From NCBI GenBank assembly GCA_018907035.1, contig JACCIC010000064.1, forward strand, positions 2,757,001-2,821,000: DNA of 64,000 bases. Reading direction: 5' to 3'. Origin of the DNA: Sycobia sp. Sy_11 (taxonomy: Eukaryota > Arthropoda > Insecta > Hymenoptera > Epichrysomallidae). Numbering within the stretch: the first letter of the stretch is position 1; each line of letters starts with the position of its first letter. The notes below the pieces were generated by a model that was not told the DNA's origin, made no database searches, and was given only the letters and a program-made list of their open reading frames with translations. Below are positions 55,044 through 64,000 of this stretch, in pieces. The position numbers were made by a program, and so were the translations under genes.

Positions 55044-56461
55044 GACGTATGGGATACGACACTAAATTACTAAATAATCTGAAAAAAAGAAAAAATGATT
55101 AAAACAAGCACATTTAAATAAAATAATTTTATCAAAAATATATAAAATAAATTAAGGTTATCAAACCATTTGGAGGTTAGCACTCATATAAAGTTTTGTT
55201 GTAAGGTGCAGGACTTCTTTTGGATGATATACGAGAGATGCACGATGACACGACACACATATTAATCACATATAATGTGCGAGTTGCGCAGTAGCGCTCG
55301 CTAACGTAGGCGGCGAGGTGGAGAGCGGAACGGAAAAAGGACTACCGGAATGTATACGAATGCATAGAATATGCATTTCAGGCATTAAAGAAAGAAAAAA
55401 AGACATGTATAGGAATGTCGTTGCGCGTCCGGTAGATGGCCGATAGTAGTGGAGACCCTTCTTACCGACTTCAAATGAATTAAGCACATTCGCGCGCGAA
55501 ATTCAAATGAATAATTGAAAGGGCAGATTAATTGCTCCAATCAGGAGTTATAGGAAGGAAGCGGAACTGGATGAAGACTTAAGCAGTAAAGTTGGGAACC
55601 AATACCTGTTTGGTAAAATAATAAATTAGAGTGTTTAATAAATTATATAAGGTAATTAGTGCCCGCCAAGAAATAATAAATTGGAGGTATTTGAAGGAAG
55701 AGGGGATGTTAATTTTGTGGAGAGAGTAGTTGATTTCTAGCTCTTGTCGAGAGTAGAAGAAATTAAAATTCTTTTCTTTTGTGCGATTCTCTCTTAGTTT
55801 TTTTTGAGAATTTTCAAATTGTGGTGTATTTATTTAAGTATCGGTGGTGAGTGGGGATTAATAAGAAATTATTGTATAAAAAAAAAATTAAATTCTAGAA
55901 GTAGTGTGGAAGGAGAAAGAGAGAGAGAGAGAGAGAAAGAAAAATTCAGAATTGAGGAAGTAAGATTGGGGAAATAAGATTGAGGAAGTAAAAGTGGAAA
56001 TAAATAGAATGAAAGAGATCAAATTGAGATTTTAAGATATATTCATTGTGAAGATGATAATTATTCATGAAAATTAATGTGACGATTATGAATATATATA
56101 TATATATATATATATTCATTGAGGTGATATTATTACTGATTATTTATTAAATTATTAATTATATTGGATGGCAGAGTGGTAAGTTTTTTTAAATATTTTA
56201 TTAAAATTAAATTCTTTATAAATCACATATAGAGTAGTGGTGACCAATAGTAAATAAAATTTCTTAAATAAAATTTTTGGTGGAATGTAATAAATTTTTG
56301 TTCAATTTTGGAGTTAATCCTGCGACTCCCGACTCGGGAAGAATTCCCCTTTATTGAGTTAGAATAACGCAGACGGATTAGTGGTGAAGAAAAGAAAAAA
56401 AAATTTGATTACGCAGTGTGGGATTGGCGTTCCTATTTAGTGCGCGAAATACTGTGTGACA
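55041..56461. mobile_element. Solo LTR, probably Gypsy type, 1421 bp
   Basis: It starts TGTGACGTATGGGATACGAC and ends GCGAAATACTGTGTGACA, with ATAT on both sides as a 4-base target duplication within an (AT)n tract. No pol or gag is inside. The style TGTGACG...TGTGACA resembles long LTRs of some insect Gypsy elements. Internal features: a GA-rich run (55914-55937), an (AT)n run (56090-56115), and a GC-richer part (55260-55500) where promoter sequence might lie. Orientation not determined with certainty; the plus strand is likely. Confidence 0.7.

Positions 56462-56486
<25 letters not shown>
56462..56486. repeat. (AT)n target tract, right part
   Basis: Continues the tract interrupted by the solo LTR. 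Confidence 0.95.
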
Positions 56487-56492
<6 letters not shown>

Positions 56493-56875
56493 ATATCAAG
56501 AAGTTTTAAAATCATGGTTTATTTTTAAGAAATATTTAAAAGTTTTTATGCAAGTTATACGTTACTGAACTCTTCACCGACGATCTTTTGTTTTAGTCCA
56601 CACTTGATATTAGCAAATATTTTTTTAGTGCTATAGAATAATACAAAAAAAAATTATTTTTCAGCTTCATATACCTAAGAAAAATAGATTTAAGAAAATA
56701 TTATCTAAATGTGGGAAATCAAGTATTAAAACCAAAACAATATATAAATTGTTATAATATAAGTATATATTATATATAAATGCATATACAATTCATTGGA
56801 ATCCATAAATTAATTTCATAATGTATAACTATAAGAGATCTAAAATTGATATATAAGATTTATATAATTGTCGAC
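56487..56875. repeat. AT-rich dispersed repeat
   Basis: 56740-56870 matches the reverse complement of 36750-36870 (CAATTTATATAACG.., ATGCATATACAATTCATTGG, AATCCATAAATTAATTTCAT, GAGATCTAAAATTGATATAT). No gene. Confidence 0.55.
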
Positions 56876-56952
56876 AGCGTACTGCGGTAGCGTAATTAAT
56901 AAGGGTTAGTTTGTGAATCCAAAGGTCTGCGGATAGAATCCCAGTTAGGTCA
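56876..56952 (+). ncRNA. tRNA-like sequence, copy 3
   Basis: ACTGCGGTAGCGTAATTAAT, AAGGGTTAGTTTGTGAATCC and AAAGGTCTGCGGATAGAATC followed by CCAG. Same family as 28493 and 36675 (minus). It has fewer A-box-like features than a working tRNA. Confidence 0.45.
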
Positions 56953-57003
56953 AAGTTTGGAAATAAATTTAATAAAAGTAATTTAACGTATAAATTGTAA
57001 AAG

Positions 57004-57211
57004 TTTGAGGCCTACGATGGCTCAATCGCTAGAGCGAAGGACTAGTAACTCGCTGATCCGAGCTTAAATCCCGGTCTTAATAATAAAGCACTGCTGTAAT
57101 AATTTACATGTGTTTTGTTTACAAACACATCGTGGACATCCGTCGCTGATTAGCACCGATATATGGAAGCATAAATAGAGCGACGTTAAATAACATAAAA
57201 AAAAAAAAAAA
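57004..57211 (+). mobile_element. tRNA-derived SINE with 12-bp target duplication
   Basis: The head GGCCTACGATGGCTCAATCG, CTAGAGCGAAGGACTAG and GATCCGAGCTTAAATCCCGG resembles a tRNA, with A box TGGCTCAATCGCTAGAGC and B box GAGCTTAAATCCC. A body follows (TTTACAAACACATCGTGGAC, ATCCGTCGCTGATTAGCACC, GAGCGACGTTAAATAAC) and a poly(A) tail. It is flanked by AAATTGTAAAAG (56992-57003) and AAATTGTAAACG (57212-57223). The inverted copy of the surrounding repeat at 36590-36620 carries a single TTGTAAAAG site without insertion, an empty allele for comparison. It is transcribed, if at all, by RNA polymerase III. Confidence 0.85.
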
Positions 57212-57386
57212 AAATTGTAAACGAATTCAAGAAATTGTTCACTTAGTTAAAACTTTTGATTTTTAAAGTGAAGAAAATAATGCTTTGAGTCAAGAAACTA
57301 TGCACTACTTTTAAACATTTAATATACTTAAATTTTCATGTTTTTGAAAATAAAAACGTATTTCAAGTAATTATTGTTTTAATAGT
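57212..57386. repeat. AT-rich dispersed repeat (right of SINE)
   Basis: Reverse complement of 36460-36610, including TTTTGATTTTTAAAGTGAAG, the CACTACTTTTAAACATTTAA block and the CAAGTAATTATTGTTTTAA block. It is cut at 57383 by the mariner-containing segment. Confidence 0.65.
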
Positions 57387-58140
57387 TGGAATAGGTGTTA
57401 GTCTGGTGACTACGGCGGGTCCGGTAGGACGTCCCAATTCAATGCTTCTCATGTGTCCTTTACGATTTTTGAAAGATGTGGCCTAGCATTGTCATACTGA
57501 AAAATGACTTTATCGTGCCTTTTGGCATATTGTGGACGTTTAATCTTCAATGCTTGGCTGAATTGCATCAGCTGTTCTTGATACCGCTTCCCGGTGACTG
57601 TTTATTGTGTTTGAGTAGTTCGCAATAGATTACTCCAAACTGATCCCATCAAATGCACAGCATTAACTTTTTGCTATGAATGTTTGGCTTGGCCATAAAA
57701 GTAGAGACATGACCGGGCATACACATTATTTCTTACGCTTTGGGTTGTCGTAGTGAGTCCACTTTCGTCTTCTATCACGATTCGATTTAGAAATCCTTTG
57801 CGATTTTGCCTTTTGAGCAATTTTTCGCAAGCGAATAAGCGACTCTCGACGTCTCTTAGCTTCATCTTTATTCCAGTAAAGCTTCTAAATCTGTGTCACC
57901 ATACACTTCGGGCCTTCCACTGCATGTTTTGTCCTTCACGTGAAAATCACCACTTTCAAATTTTTGGAACCACTCCCGACACCTTCTCTCACTCAAATTA
58001 ACATTACCATATGCTTCTATAAGTAGCCGATGTGCTTCAGCTGCAGATTACTTCAAATGAAAGAAGTAAATTAACAATTCCCGCAAATGACACTTACTTG
58101 GCTCAAAACTTGACATCCTAACACGATGAAAAAAAAACTA
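57387..58140 (-). pseudogene. Decayed mariner transposase, second subfamily, copy 2
   Basis: Over 95 percent like the copy at 27620-28345 by eye. It includes the shared stop near 58050 and the shared lesion around 57600 (GTGACTGTTTATTG), so both descend from an already broken copy. It lacks the C-terminal 180 codon positions on the left side. The minus-strand frame 57865-57674 reads KLRDVESRLFACEKLLKRQN. The flank beyond 58140 continues to match 28345-28540. Confidence 0.8.
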
Positions 58141-58852
58141 AGTGATGCGAGCGAAAATATATGCATATACTGTTTCCGGATATCTACATATACTATACGA
58201 CTTTTTGCAGCTGACAATTTCGATGTTATCTTATCGGTGACGTACACCTAATAATTAAGTTTGCACAGCAACTATATTTTGCACAGCATACTGCGATAAC
58301 GTAATTAATTAGGTGTTAGTTATAATATTGAAATAATGTTGAATAACAAGTAATTATTGTTTTAAAGATAGGAATCGAACTCTTCATTTTAAATTAAATT
58401 TCTTGAGTGAAGTATTGAAATTCTTAATCCACGTATATAGTCACTTGATGAATCAAATATCTAAATTTTTTTATTCAAAATTTTCAGTTATTGATTGAAG
58501 AAAATATTTTCACCCATTTTGTAGAAAATCTTGAAAAAAATCTAGAAGATATTTAATTAATCCTAGAATTTCCCTGATTTTAAATTTGAAATTATCGGTT
58601 CAAGAAAATATTTTTTTAGATAAGAAAATATTCATTTAATTCTCAATATTTGTATTCTGCTGTCGAGAAAATATAAGCTTTATTTTAGTAACTACTTACT
58701 TGGTTAAAGTTTATGCGATTACTTGGTCAAAGAAAATATTTAATTAGTACATAACAATCACATAAATTTCTTGATTCAGTAATATTTACTTTATATTAGA
58801 ATTTTTGCAGTATATAATTTTAATGAATTATTTCGAAAAATCTATTTTTTAA
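58141..58852. repeat. Duplicated flank and AT-rich dispersed repeat
   Basis: 58141-58320 matches 28340-28530 (CTAAGTGATGCGAGCGAAAA ... GCACAGCATACTGCGATAAC). 58325-58850 matches 28640-28960 and 37780-38075. No gene. Confidence 0.65.
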
Positions 58853-59105
58853 TGTTGGAATGAGGATCGGAGAATCGAATGACAACAACATTAACAATAA
58901 TGAATAATTAAGTTCAAACGAATCGTAAGCCTTTATTAAAGTAGATACACGTCTGAACTGTACGAGCGGTCAAGACAGAATAACTCGCCGTGAGGAGCGC
59001 CTAGAGCGTCCGAATGGCGAGCATCAAATGCATACACGCACACCATCTGGATTGCACGTGTATTAGTGCAATAGCAAAGCTACGGGTAAAATGCACATTC
59101 CTACA
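58853..59105 (-). mobile_element. Copia LTR (3' LTR on minus strand), 253 bp
   Basis: On the minus strand it runs from TGTAGGAATG (59105 down) to CATTCCAACA (58853). The TG...CA ends form a short inverted repeat. The polypurine tract CGAGAGAGAG lies directly upstream (59115-59106), exactly where a 3' LTR is expected after the Copia pol that ends at 59327. The second LTR is not in the window. Confidence 0.8.
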
Positions 59106-59326
59106 CTCTCTCTCGTTTTGGTTGGCGCTTTGTATTGCACATAGATGTAAGTACGTGCAATTCCTTGATCATCCTTCACTATAATAGAATATAATAATAA
59201 TCTCGATTCTCATTAATTATACATCGTTTCAATACTTTTATTTTTTTCCTTTTTTTCCAGGAGTTTATTCCGTATCGCTCCACCTGTCTTCCTCCGCCAA
59301 AGGATCTGTCACACACATATATTTAT
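59106..59326 (-). other. Copia 3' untranslated segment with polypurine tract
   Basis: Between the pol stop (59327) and the LTR. Pyrimidine-rich on the plus strand; the tract adjoining the LTR is the likely primer for plus-strand synthesis. Confidence 0.6.
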
Positions 59327-60090
59327 TTAGTTATTTAGTATTAACCGTGTAAGCCTAATGTGTGCGTCCGTTTTCAGTCCCTTGGTAAGTATATTCGCTA
59401 ATTGATCCGACGATTGAATGCACTTTATGTCTACGATATTGTCCCGAACGCATTCTTTAATATAATGTTCTCTCCTATTTATCATATATCTTAATCGGTT
59501 GTTGCCGTCTGTTTTCGCGCAGAACTGAGCGGCTTGATTATCGTAATATACGCGTAACGGATATAAGTTTATTCTCAAGATTTCTCTAATGGAATTGTGC
59601 GCGGGTACTAATTCTTGACACATAAGGCTCATAGCCACGTACTCCGCTTGACAGGTAGACAAGGCTACGCTGGGTTGTTTTTGAGTTTTACAACCCACAG
59701 TGTCCACGTATAACCTAATCAGGTGTTCACACGTAGTTTCTGCAATCTAATAAGCTGGCATCGGAGAAACCCTCGACTTTATCCCCTAATCCTCTATACA
59801 TTAAACCCTTATTCACGGTTCTCGACAAGTACCCGAATAGTTTTGCAATCATATTCCATTCGTTTTCGGTAGGGTTTACTTGATGTCTGCTTAATACGTT
59901 TACGCTGTAGGATATGTCTGGTCGGGCAGCATTAGCCAGATACAACAGTGATCCGACAATCTCCCGATATCTAGTGTTCGAATTATCGTTTTCCGTCGCG
60001 TTATCGTTTTCTCTGTTTTTCCGTTTTTCATCCGAAATCGCGGCAACGCTTATCGGTATCTTACTAAGTTTTACTTTGTCGAACCGAACT
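59327..60090 (-). pseudogene. Copia pol 3' end: RT connection and RNase H
   Basis: On the minus strand 60090-59727 gives the end of a Ty1/Copia RT (GSLLYLANAARP, DISYSVNVLSRHQVNPTE, GLMYRGLGDKVEGFSDAS). After a break near 59727-59707, the RNase H continues to 59327 with the catalytic pattern SDAS, CQAEYVAMS and YYDNQAA, and a usual end near IRLTRLILNN. Upstream parts (gag, protease, integrase, RT fingers) are missing: at about 60090 the sequence switches to a BEL/Pao element in the other orientation. One frameshift is visible and the copy is 5'-truncated. Confidence 0.85.
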
Positions 60091-60094
60091 TTTT

Positions 60095-60905
60095 ATCAAA
60101 GACGCCCCACGCCCGCCGTACTGATGTTCGACAACTGCGCGTTTGCTATAATTGTTTAGGCCGGCATCGGTTTATTGATTGTGTTTCAACGAGCCGCTGT
60201 AAAAGTTGTCGAGAGAAACACCACTCCTTTATTCATTTTGGAAGCAAAGGTCTGCAACAAATTGTCCCCTCAACAGATGTAAAATCTCGAGACCCTAGTG
60301 ACCCGCCTACCCCAAGTGTTAATGTGCACACTACTAGCGTGTCAATACCTAAGCACGCGGTCATCCTCGCTATGGCGCAGATCAATATAATAGGGCCGGG
60401 GGGGGGTACCAAAACTACGGTGCAGGCTTGATTGGAATAAGGCTCGGAGGGGTCCTTTCTGACGGAGGCGGCTGCACAATTATTAGAGCTTAAAAGAGAT
60501 CGTGTGAATATTTCCCTGACTGTTGTGGGAGGTAACACTACCGGGTTTGCCCATACGCGCGTGAATGTTATGCTCCAATCGATAACGTAGCCAACGTTTA
60601 GACTTACTGTTGAGGCTCTCGTTCTGCCAAGTCTTACATCTCAGTTGCCTCTGCGTAACTTAATAGAATTGAATCTTGATCAATTTTCAAAAATGACATT
60701 AGCCGACTCGCATTTCTACAGATCTGAGACTGTTGATCTAATATGAGGAGCCGATGTTTACGGCCAGCTGCTTCGCCCGGGATTATAGCGCTACGAAACA
60801 CCGCACTTAGTAGCACAAGATACAGCGGTAGGTTGAATCCTTTCAGGATCCACTGAAAACAATGGGGCACGGCGGGCGGAGCTGCGATCTGCGACGACGC
60901 GTCCA
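60095..60905 (+). pseudogene. BEL/Pao gag zinc knuckles and protease region
   Basis: CYNCLGRHRFIDC (about 60150-60190) and a following CKSC/HH segment are the paired zinc knuckles of BEL-type gag. Further on, broken frames give an aspartic-protease region. The segment expected to hold the catalytic D-S/T-G is scrambled around a run of ten Gs (60396-60406), after which AAAQLLELKRDRVNISLTVV and later protease-domain sequence (to about 60880) are readable. Stops near 60595, 60750 and 60860. Confidence 0.7.
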
Positions 60906-62560
60906 ATCTTGCCTAGCGCGCCATGCAATATACTTCAAAACCAGTTGGAAAAATTTTGGATTCTAGAAGAATTTCCGAATACTGAAATCCGATTAACGCC
61001 GGAAGAAGAGAGCTGTGAGAAATGGTTTCAAGAGACTCATACGCGAGTTGCCCGAGGTACAAGCCGAGACATGGAAAATTGCGCTAGGATCTCTTAAATA
61101 CATGCATCGCCGTTTTTTGCGTGATCCAAAATTAGCACATGAATATCGCCAGTTTATGGCGTTGTATGAGAAGCTTGGTCACATGACGCGGATTTCCGAG
61201 ACAGAGCGTAGTTCGTCTAATACGTGGTATCTCCCTCACCACGCAGACGTAATTGAGTCCAAAATACACGTCGTGTTCAACAGCCTCGCGGCCAACACAG
61301 GAAAATCATTCGTTGAATGATTTTTTAATGACTGGTCCTGCTCTTCAGCGTGACTTTTCTTTAATATTATTAAATTGGTGAAGATACCGATACGTTTGTA
61401 CTGCCGACATTATTAAGATGTTTCGGAAATTCATGTTACTCCCGAGGATCAAGATCTACAGTGAATAGTGTGATCACCGAGCCTCCAGCATCCACCAGAA
61501 GGATACCGTCTATGCACGGTTACTTATGGAACTGCTTGCGCCCCATTCTTAGCTATCCGCACTTTAAATCAACTGACCCATAATAGGCGAAATCAGTTTC
61601 CGCTCGGTGCAAGTTCTTTAGAAACGGAGACGTATGTAGATGATACGCTTGCTGGAACCGATGGTCTCTCGACTGCAATTCGTAAACGGAAAGAGCTAGT
61701 CGAACTGTTAAAAACAGCCGGTATTGATCTCGATAAATGGGCTGCTAATCCCCCTGAGCTCATTCCACAATGCACAGAACGGAATGACACCGCGCCTTCA
61801 AAGGATATTGACAGAGATCATTCAATAAAAACATTGGGCGTGCATGGGAGCCCTGAACGGGATGAATATAGGTTCAGAAGTCACGGATTGCTGAACATCT
61901 CCGAAATAATTACAAAAAGATTTTTATCATCGAACATCGCACGTTTATTCGACCCCCTAGGCTGGTTTGCTCGAATTATGATCATGGCGAAGATAATTAT
62001 GAAAGATCTGTGGATCACTAAGTGCGGTTGGGACTCACCCGTGCCGGATGATATACAAGAACGCTGGAGAAATTACTGTGTGGCACTACAGCATCTTCCA
62101 AGTTTATCCATCGATCGGTGGATGGTGACTTCGGGTGAACAAATGTGTGAAATTCACGGATTTTGTGACGCTTCGTCATGGGCTTTTTGCAGCTTGCGTT
62201 TAACTTCGTTTTCGTGATATCGAAAATTATTTCCACGCCCACTTGTTAGCAGTGAAAACAAAGGTTGCTCCGGTAAAAACCGTCATCATACCCAATTTGG
62301 AACTATGTGGGGCAACATTATTAGTAAAACTTGCATTGCATTTGAAATCTCTCGAATTTTTGAAACAGCTTCCAATAAAATTATGGTTGGACAGCGAAAT
62401 CGTACTTAAGTTGTTAAAAAGCATCCTTGTTATTGGAAGACGTTCGTCGCGAATCGGGTATCATAAATACAGACGCAGCTACCAAACGCAACATGGAAGG
62501 ATGTTTGAACGAAGGAAAATCCTGCAGATGTAGCCACGCGAGGAGCCCATCCTATAGATC
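60906..62560 (+). pseudogene. BEL/Pao reverse transcriptase and RNase H region
   Basis: WILEEFPNTEIRLTPEEESC (60958-61018) opens the RT region. Frames then shift at about 61015, 61090, 61320 and 61440. The catalytic core reads ETYVDDTLAG (61624-61655) with YVDD intact. IARLFDPLGWFARI (61939-61980) and HGFCDASSWAF (62155-62185, RNase H first Asp) follow in the 61834-62217 frame. A stop ends that frame at 62215. The rest of RNase H (62243-62533) is in other frames. Dead copy. Confidence 0.8.
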
Positions 62561-64000
62561 TCCACGAGTTGAACCTATGGTGGTACGGCCCTGCATGGCT
62601 TTCTCAAGACTCCGAGCAATGGCCTCAAGTGCCACTGAGAGCTCAAGTCTACCACGCTGAAGCACACTTGACTGAGCCGGAAATTATATGCCGCTCTTCG
62701 ACTTTCACGAAACTAGTGAGAGTTGTTGCTTATTGCCTGCGCCCTTTAAACAACTTACGCAGACGCAAAAGTCAACTAAATTCACTCCTCGGCTATCTTA
62801 CTGAATCGGAATTAACTTCTGCGCATTTATGCGTAATACGCGTGGCACAAGCATATTCATTTGCGGAGGAAATTCAACTATTAAACGCGGGAAAATGTTT
62901 ACCGAAGGATAATGCACTCGGAAAGCTCAATCCATGTATGAGTAACGATGGTATTTTACGCGTCGGCGGCCGGCTTTCAAACTCTAAGCTTTCGTACAAT
63001 CAAAAGCACCCACCGATTTTATCACCGCATTCAAATCTAAGCATCTTAATAGTAAGATATGTACATAGGCTTGCTCTGCAAGGTGGCATCACACTAGCAC
63101 TCAATATTTTAATGCAACATGCATGGATAATACGCGTCAAATCACTGGTTAAGAGTGTTATACGCAAGTGCATGAGATGTCAACGCATTAAGCCGCGCTT
63201 AGCACAAAAAATAATGGGTGACTTACCTGCGGCGCGAGTAACCCCTGGACGACCCTTTACGACCTCGGGTGTAGATTATGCCGGCCCGTTCCAAATTAGG
63301 ACTACGAAAGGGCGGGGCTATCGTAGCTACAAGGGCTATATTGTGCTCTTTCTTTGTTTTGCAACTAAAGCAATACACCTCGAGTTAGTGAGTGATTTGA
63401 CGACCTCTTCATTTATAGCAGCGTTTCGAAAGTTTATTAGCAGAAGAGGAATTTGTAGACATCTTTACAGTGATAATTCCATGACCTTCAGAGGAGCAGA
63501 TACTGAATTACAGTCGATGTTCACCTCTGCTTCAACGTTTTATGAAAGTGTAGCAGCTTCCCTCGCAAAGACGGCACGACCTGATCGTTCATTCCCTCGG
63601 CTACACCACATTACGGAGGGCTGTGGGAAGCAGGTGTAAAGTCGACGAAGCACCACTTAAGGAGGGCTTTCGGGAAGCATTACTTAACCTTTGAAGAATT
63701 CAGTACGGTTTTAACAGAGATTGAAGCGGGTCTGAATTCTCGGCCCCTATGCCTGATGAGTGCAGACGTTGAGGATTTGAATATTTTAACTCCTTCGCAT
63801 TTTCTCATAGGAGAAACGCCAGGCTTGTTTCCGGATGAGGAGCCGCCAGCGGTTCCAGAGAATCGGCTAAGTCGATTTCAGCTCATGCAGAGAATACACA
63901 CGCAATTTGGGAGAAGATGCTCGGATGAATATCTTCAATATTTACAAGTGAAATGGCGACAGCCGACGCAGAATTTCACTGTTGGTACACTCGTTGCCCT
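62561..64000 (+). pseudogene. BEL/Pao integrase (H2C2 finger and catalytic core)
   Basis: A 356-aa frame (62569-63639) carries the HHCC finger (IVRYVHRLALQGG ... CMRCQRIK, about 63049-63190) and the core with first Asp in GVDYAGPF (63270) and second Asp in YSDNSMTF (63470). A frameshift at about 63610-63640 moves the region of the third acidic residue (around 63600-63650) into another frame. The rest (SRPLCLMSADVEDLNILTPS, then the C-terminal domain) stays open to the window end in that frame. The frame start at 62569 is an internal Met. Confidence 0.85.

Larger units (their letters stand above)
60095..64000 (+). mobile_element. BEL/Pao retrotransposon, decayed, open at window end
   Basis: On the plus strand the order is gag zinc knuckles (60130-60235), protease (60320-60850), RT/RNase H (60920-62550) and H2C2/integrase (62560 to the end). 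This order and the motifs fit BEL/Pao. GC content is clearly higher than in the neighbouring AT-rich DNA. No LTR is in view: the 5' part is cut at the Copia junction and the 3' part lies beyond the window. Confidence 0.85.

Noticed and set aside
57004..57080. A genuine tRNA gene
   Set aside because: Arms pair poorly, the B box is degenerate, and it is followed by a SINE body, poly(A) and target duplication.
60233..60906. Minus-strand frames of 90-101 aa in the BEL/Pao element
   Set aside because: Shadows of the plus-strand gag-protease region, which carries the recognisable motifs.

Overview
This window looks like a repeat-packed intergenic or heterochromatin-like block of an AT-rich insect genome, most likely Hymenoptera (perhaps an ant). 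The evidence is a spliced host Cks gene with short GT-AG introns, several mariner subfamilies, an R1-clade LINE, Penelope-like, Gypsy, BEL/Pao and Copia retroelements, a decayed member of an uncharacterised arthropod-expanded protein family, and very many AT, GT and CT microsatellites. The species call is inference. Only one confident host gene is present: a three-exon Cks (cyclin-dependent kinase regulatory subunit) on the minus strand at 48514-48952.

Layout. 1-1830 is a GC/CpG-richer flank followed by AT-rich DNA with no recognisable gene. 1834-5717 is a pile of decayed elements (retroviral-type integrase, Penelope-like RT, two abutting mariners). 6771-11596 is an R1-clade LINE on the minus strand lying exactly between two halves of a (TG)n/(ACAY)n-like microsatellite, the insertion habit of Waldo-type elements. 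11597-12930 is a Penelope-like element with a GIY-YIG endonuclease, long inverted arms and a hammerhead ribozyme-like motif. 13030-16560 holds a mariner fragment and the arthropod-expanded family pseudogene. 16814-19580 has minisatellites and a 2.3-kb DNA transposon with long terminal inverted repeats. 19690-22870 is a remnant with a DUF8207-like ORF and a Polinton/adintovirus-type capsid-like ORF, cut up by Penelope and mariner insertions.

23206-26258 contains mariner copies, one with an intact 347-aa transposase; a nearly identical intact copy lies at 53643-54936. 27375-28345 and 57387-58140 are two copies of another mariner subfamily in a duplicated context. 29826-34171 is a 5'-truncated Gypsy pol followed by an envelope-like fragment and an unrecognised cysteine-rich ORF. 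34910-35760 is a Penelope terminal-repeat array. 35755-53150 is dominated by Helitron-like DNA (one element with both ends, 50311-52210), 60-bp minisatellites that reverse orientation inside the block, and microsatellites, with the Cks gene embedded at 48.5-49.0 kb. 55041-56461 is a solo LTR in an (AT)n tract. 56876-57211 holds tRNA-related sequences including a SINE with target duplication and an identifiable empty site. 58853-60090 is the 3' end of a Copia element (minus) and 60095-64000 a decayed BEL/Pao element (plus) running off the window.

The elements do not form a joint pathway; the picture is of successive, nested insertions. Relative age can be read: the intact mariner is youngest, while the capsid-like/DUF8207 remnant and several mariners are old and multiply broken. 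All calls are from reading the sequence; no database search was run.
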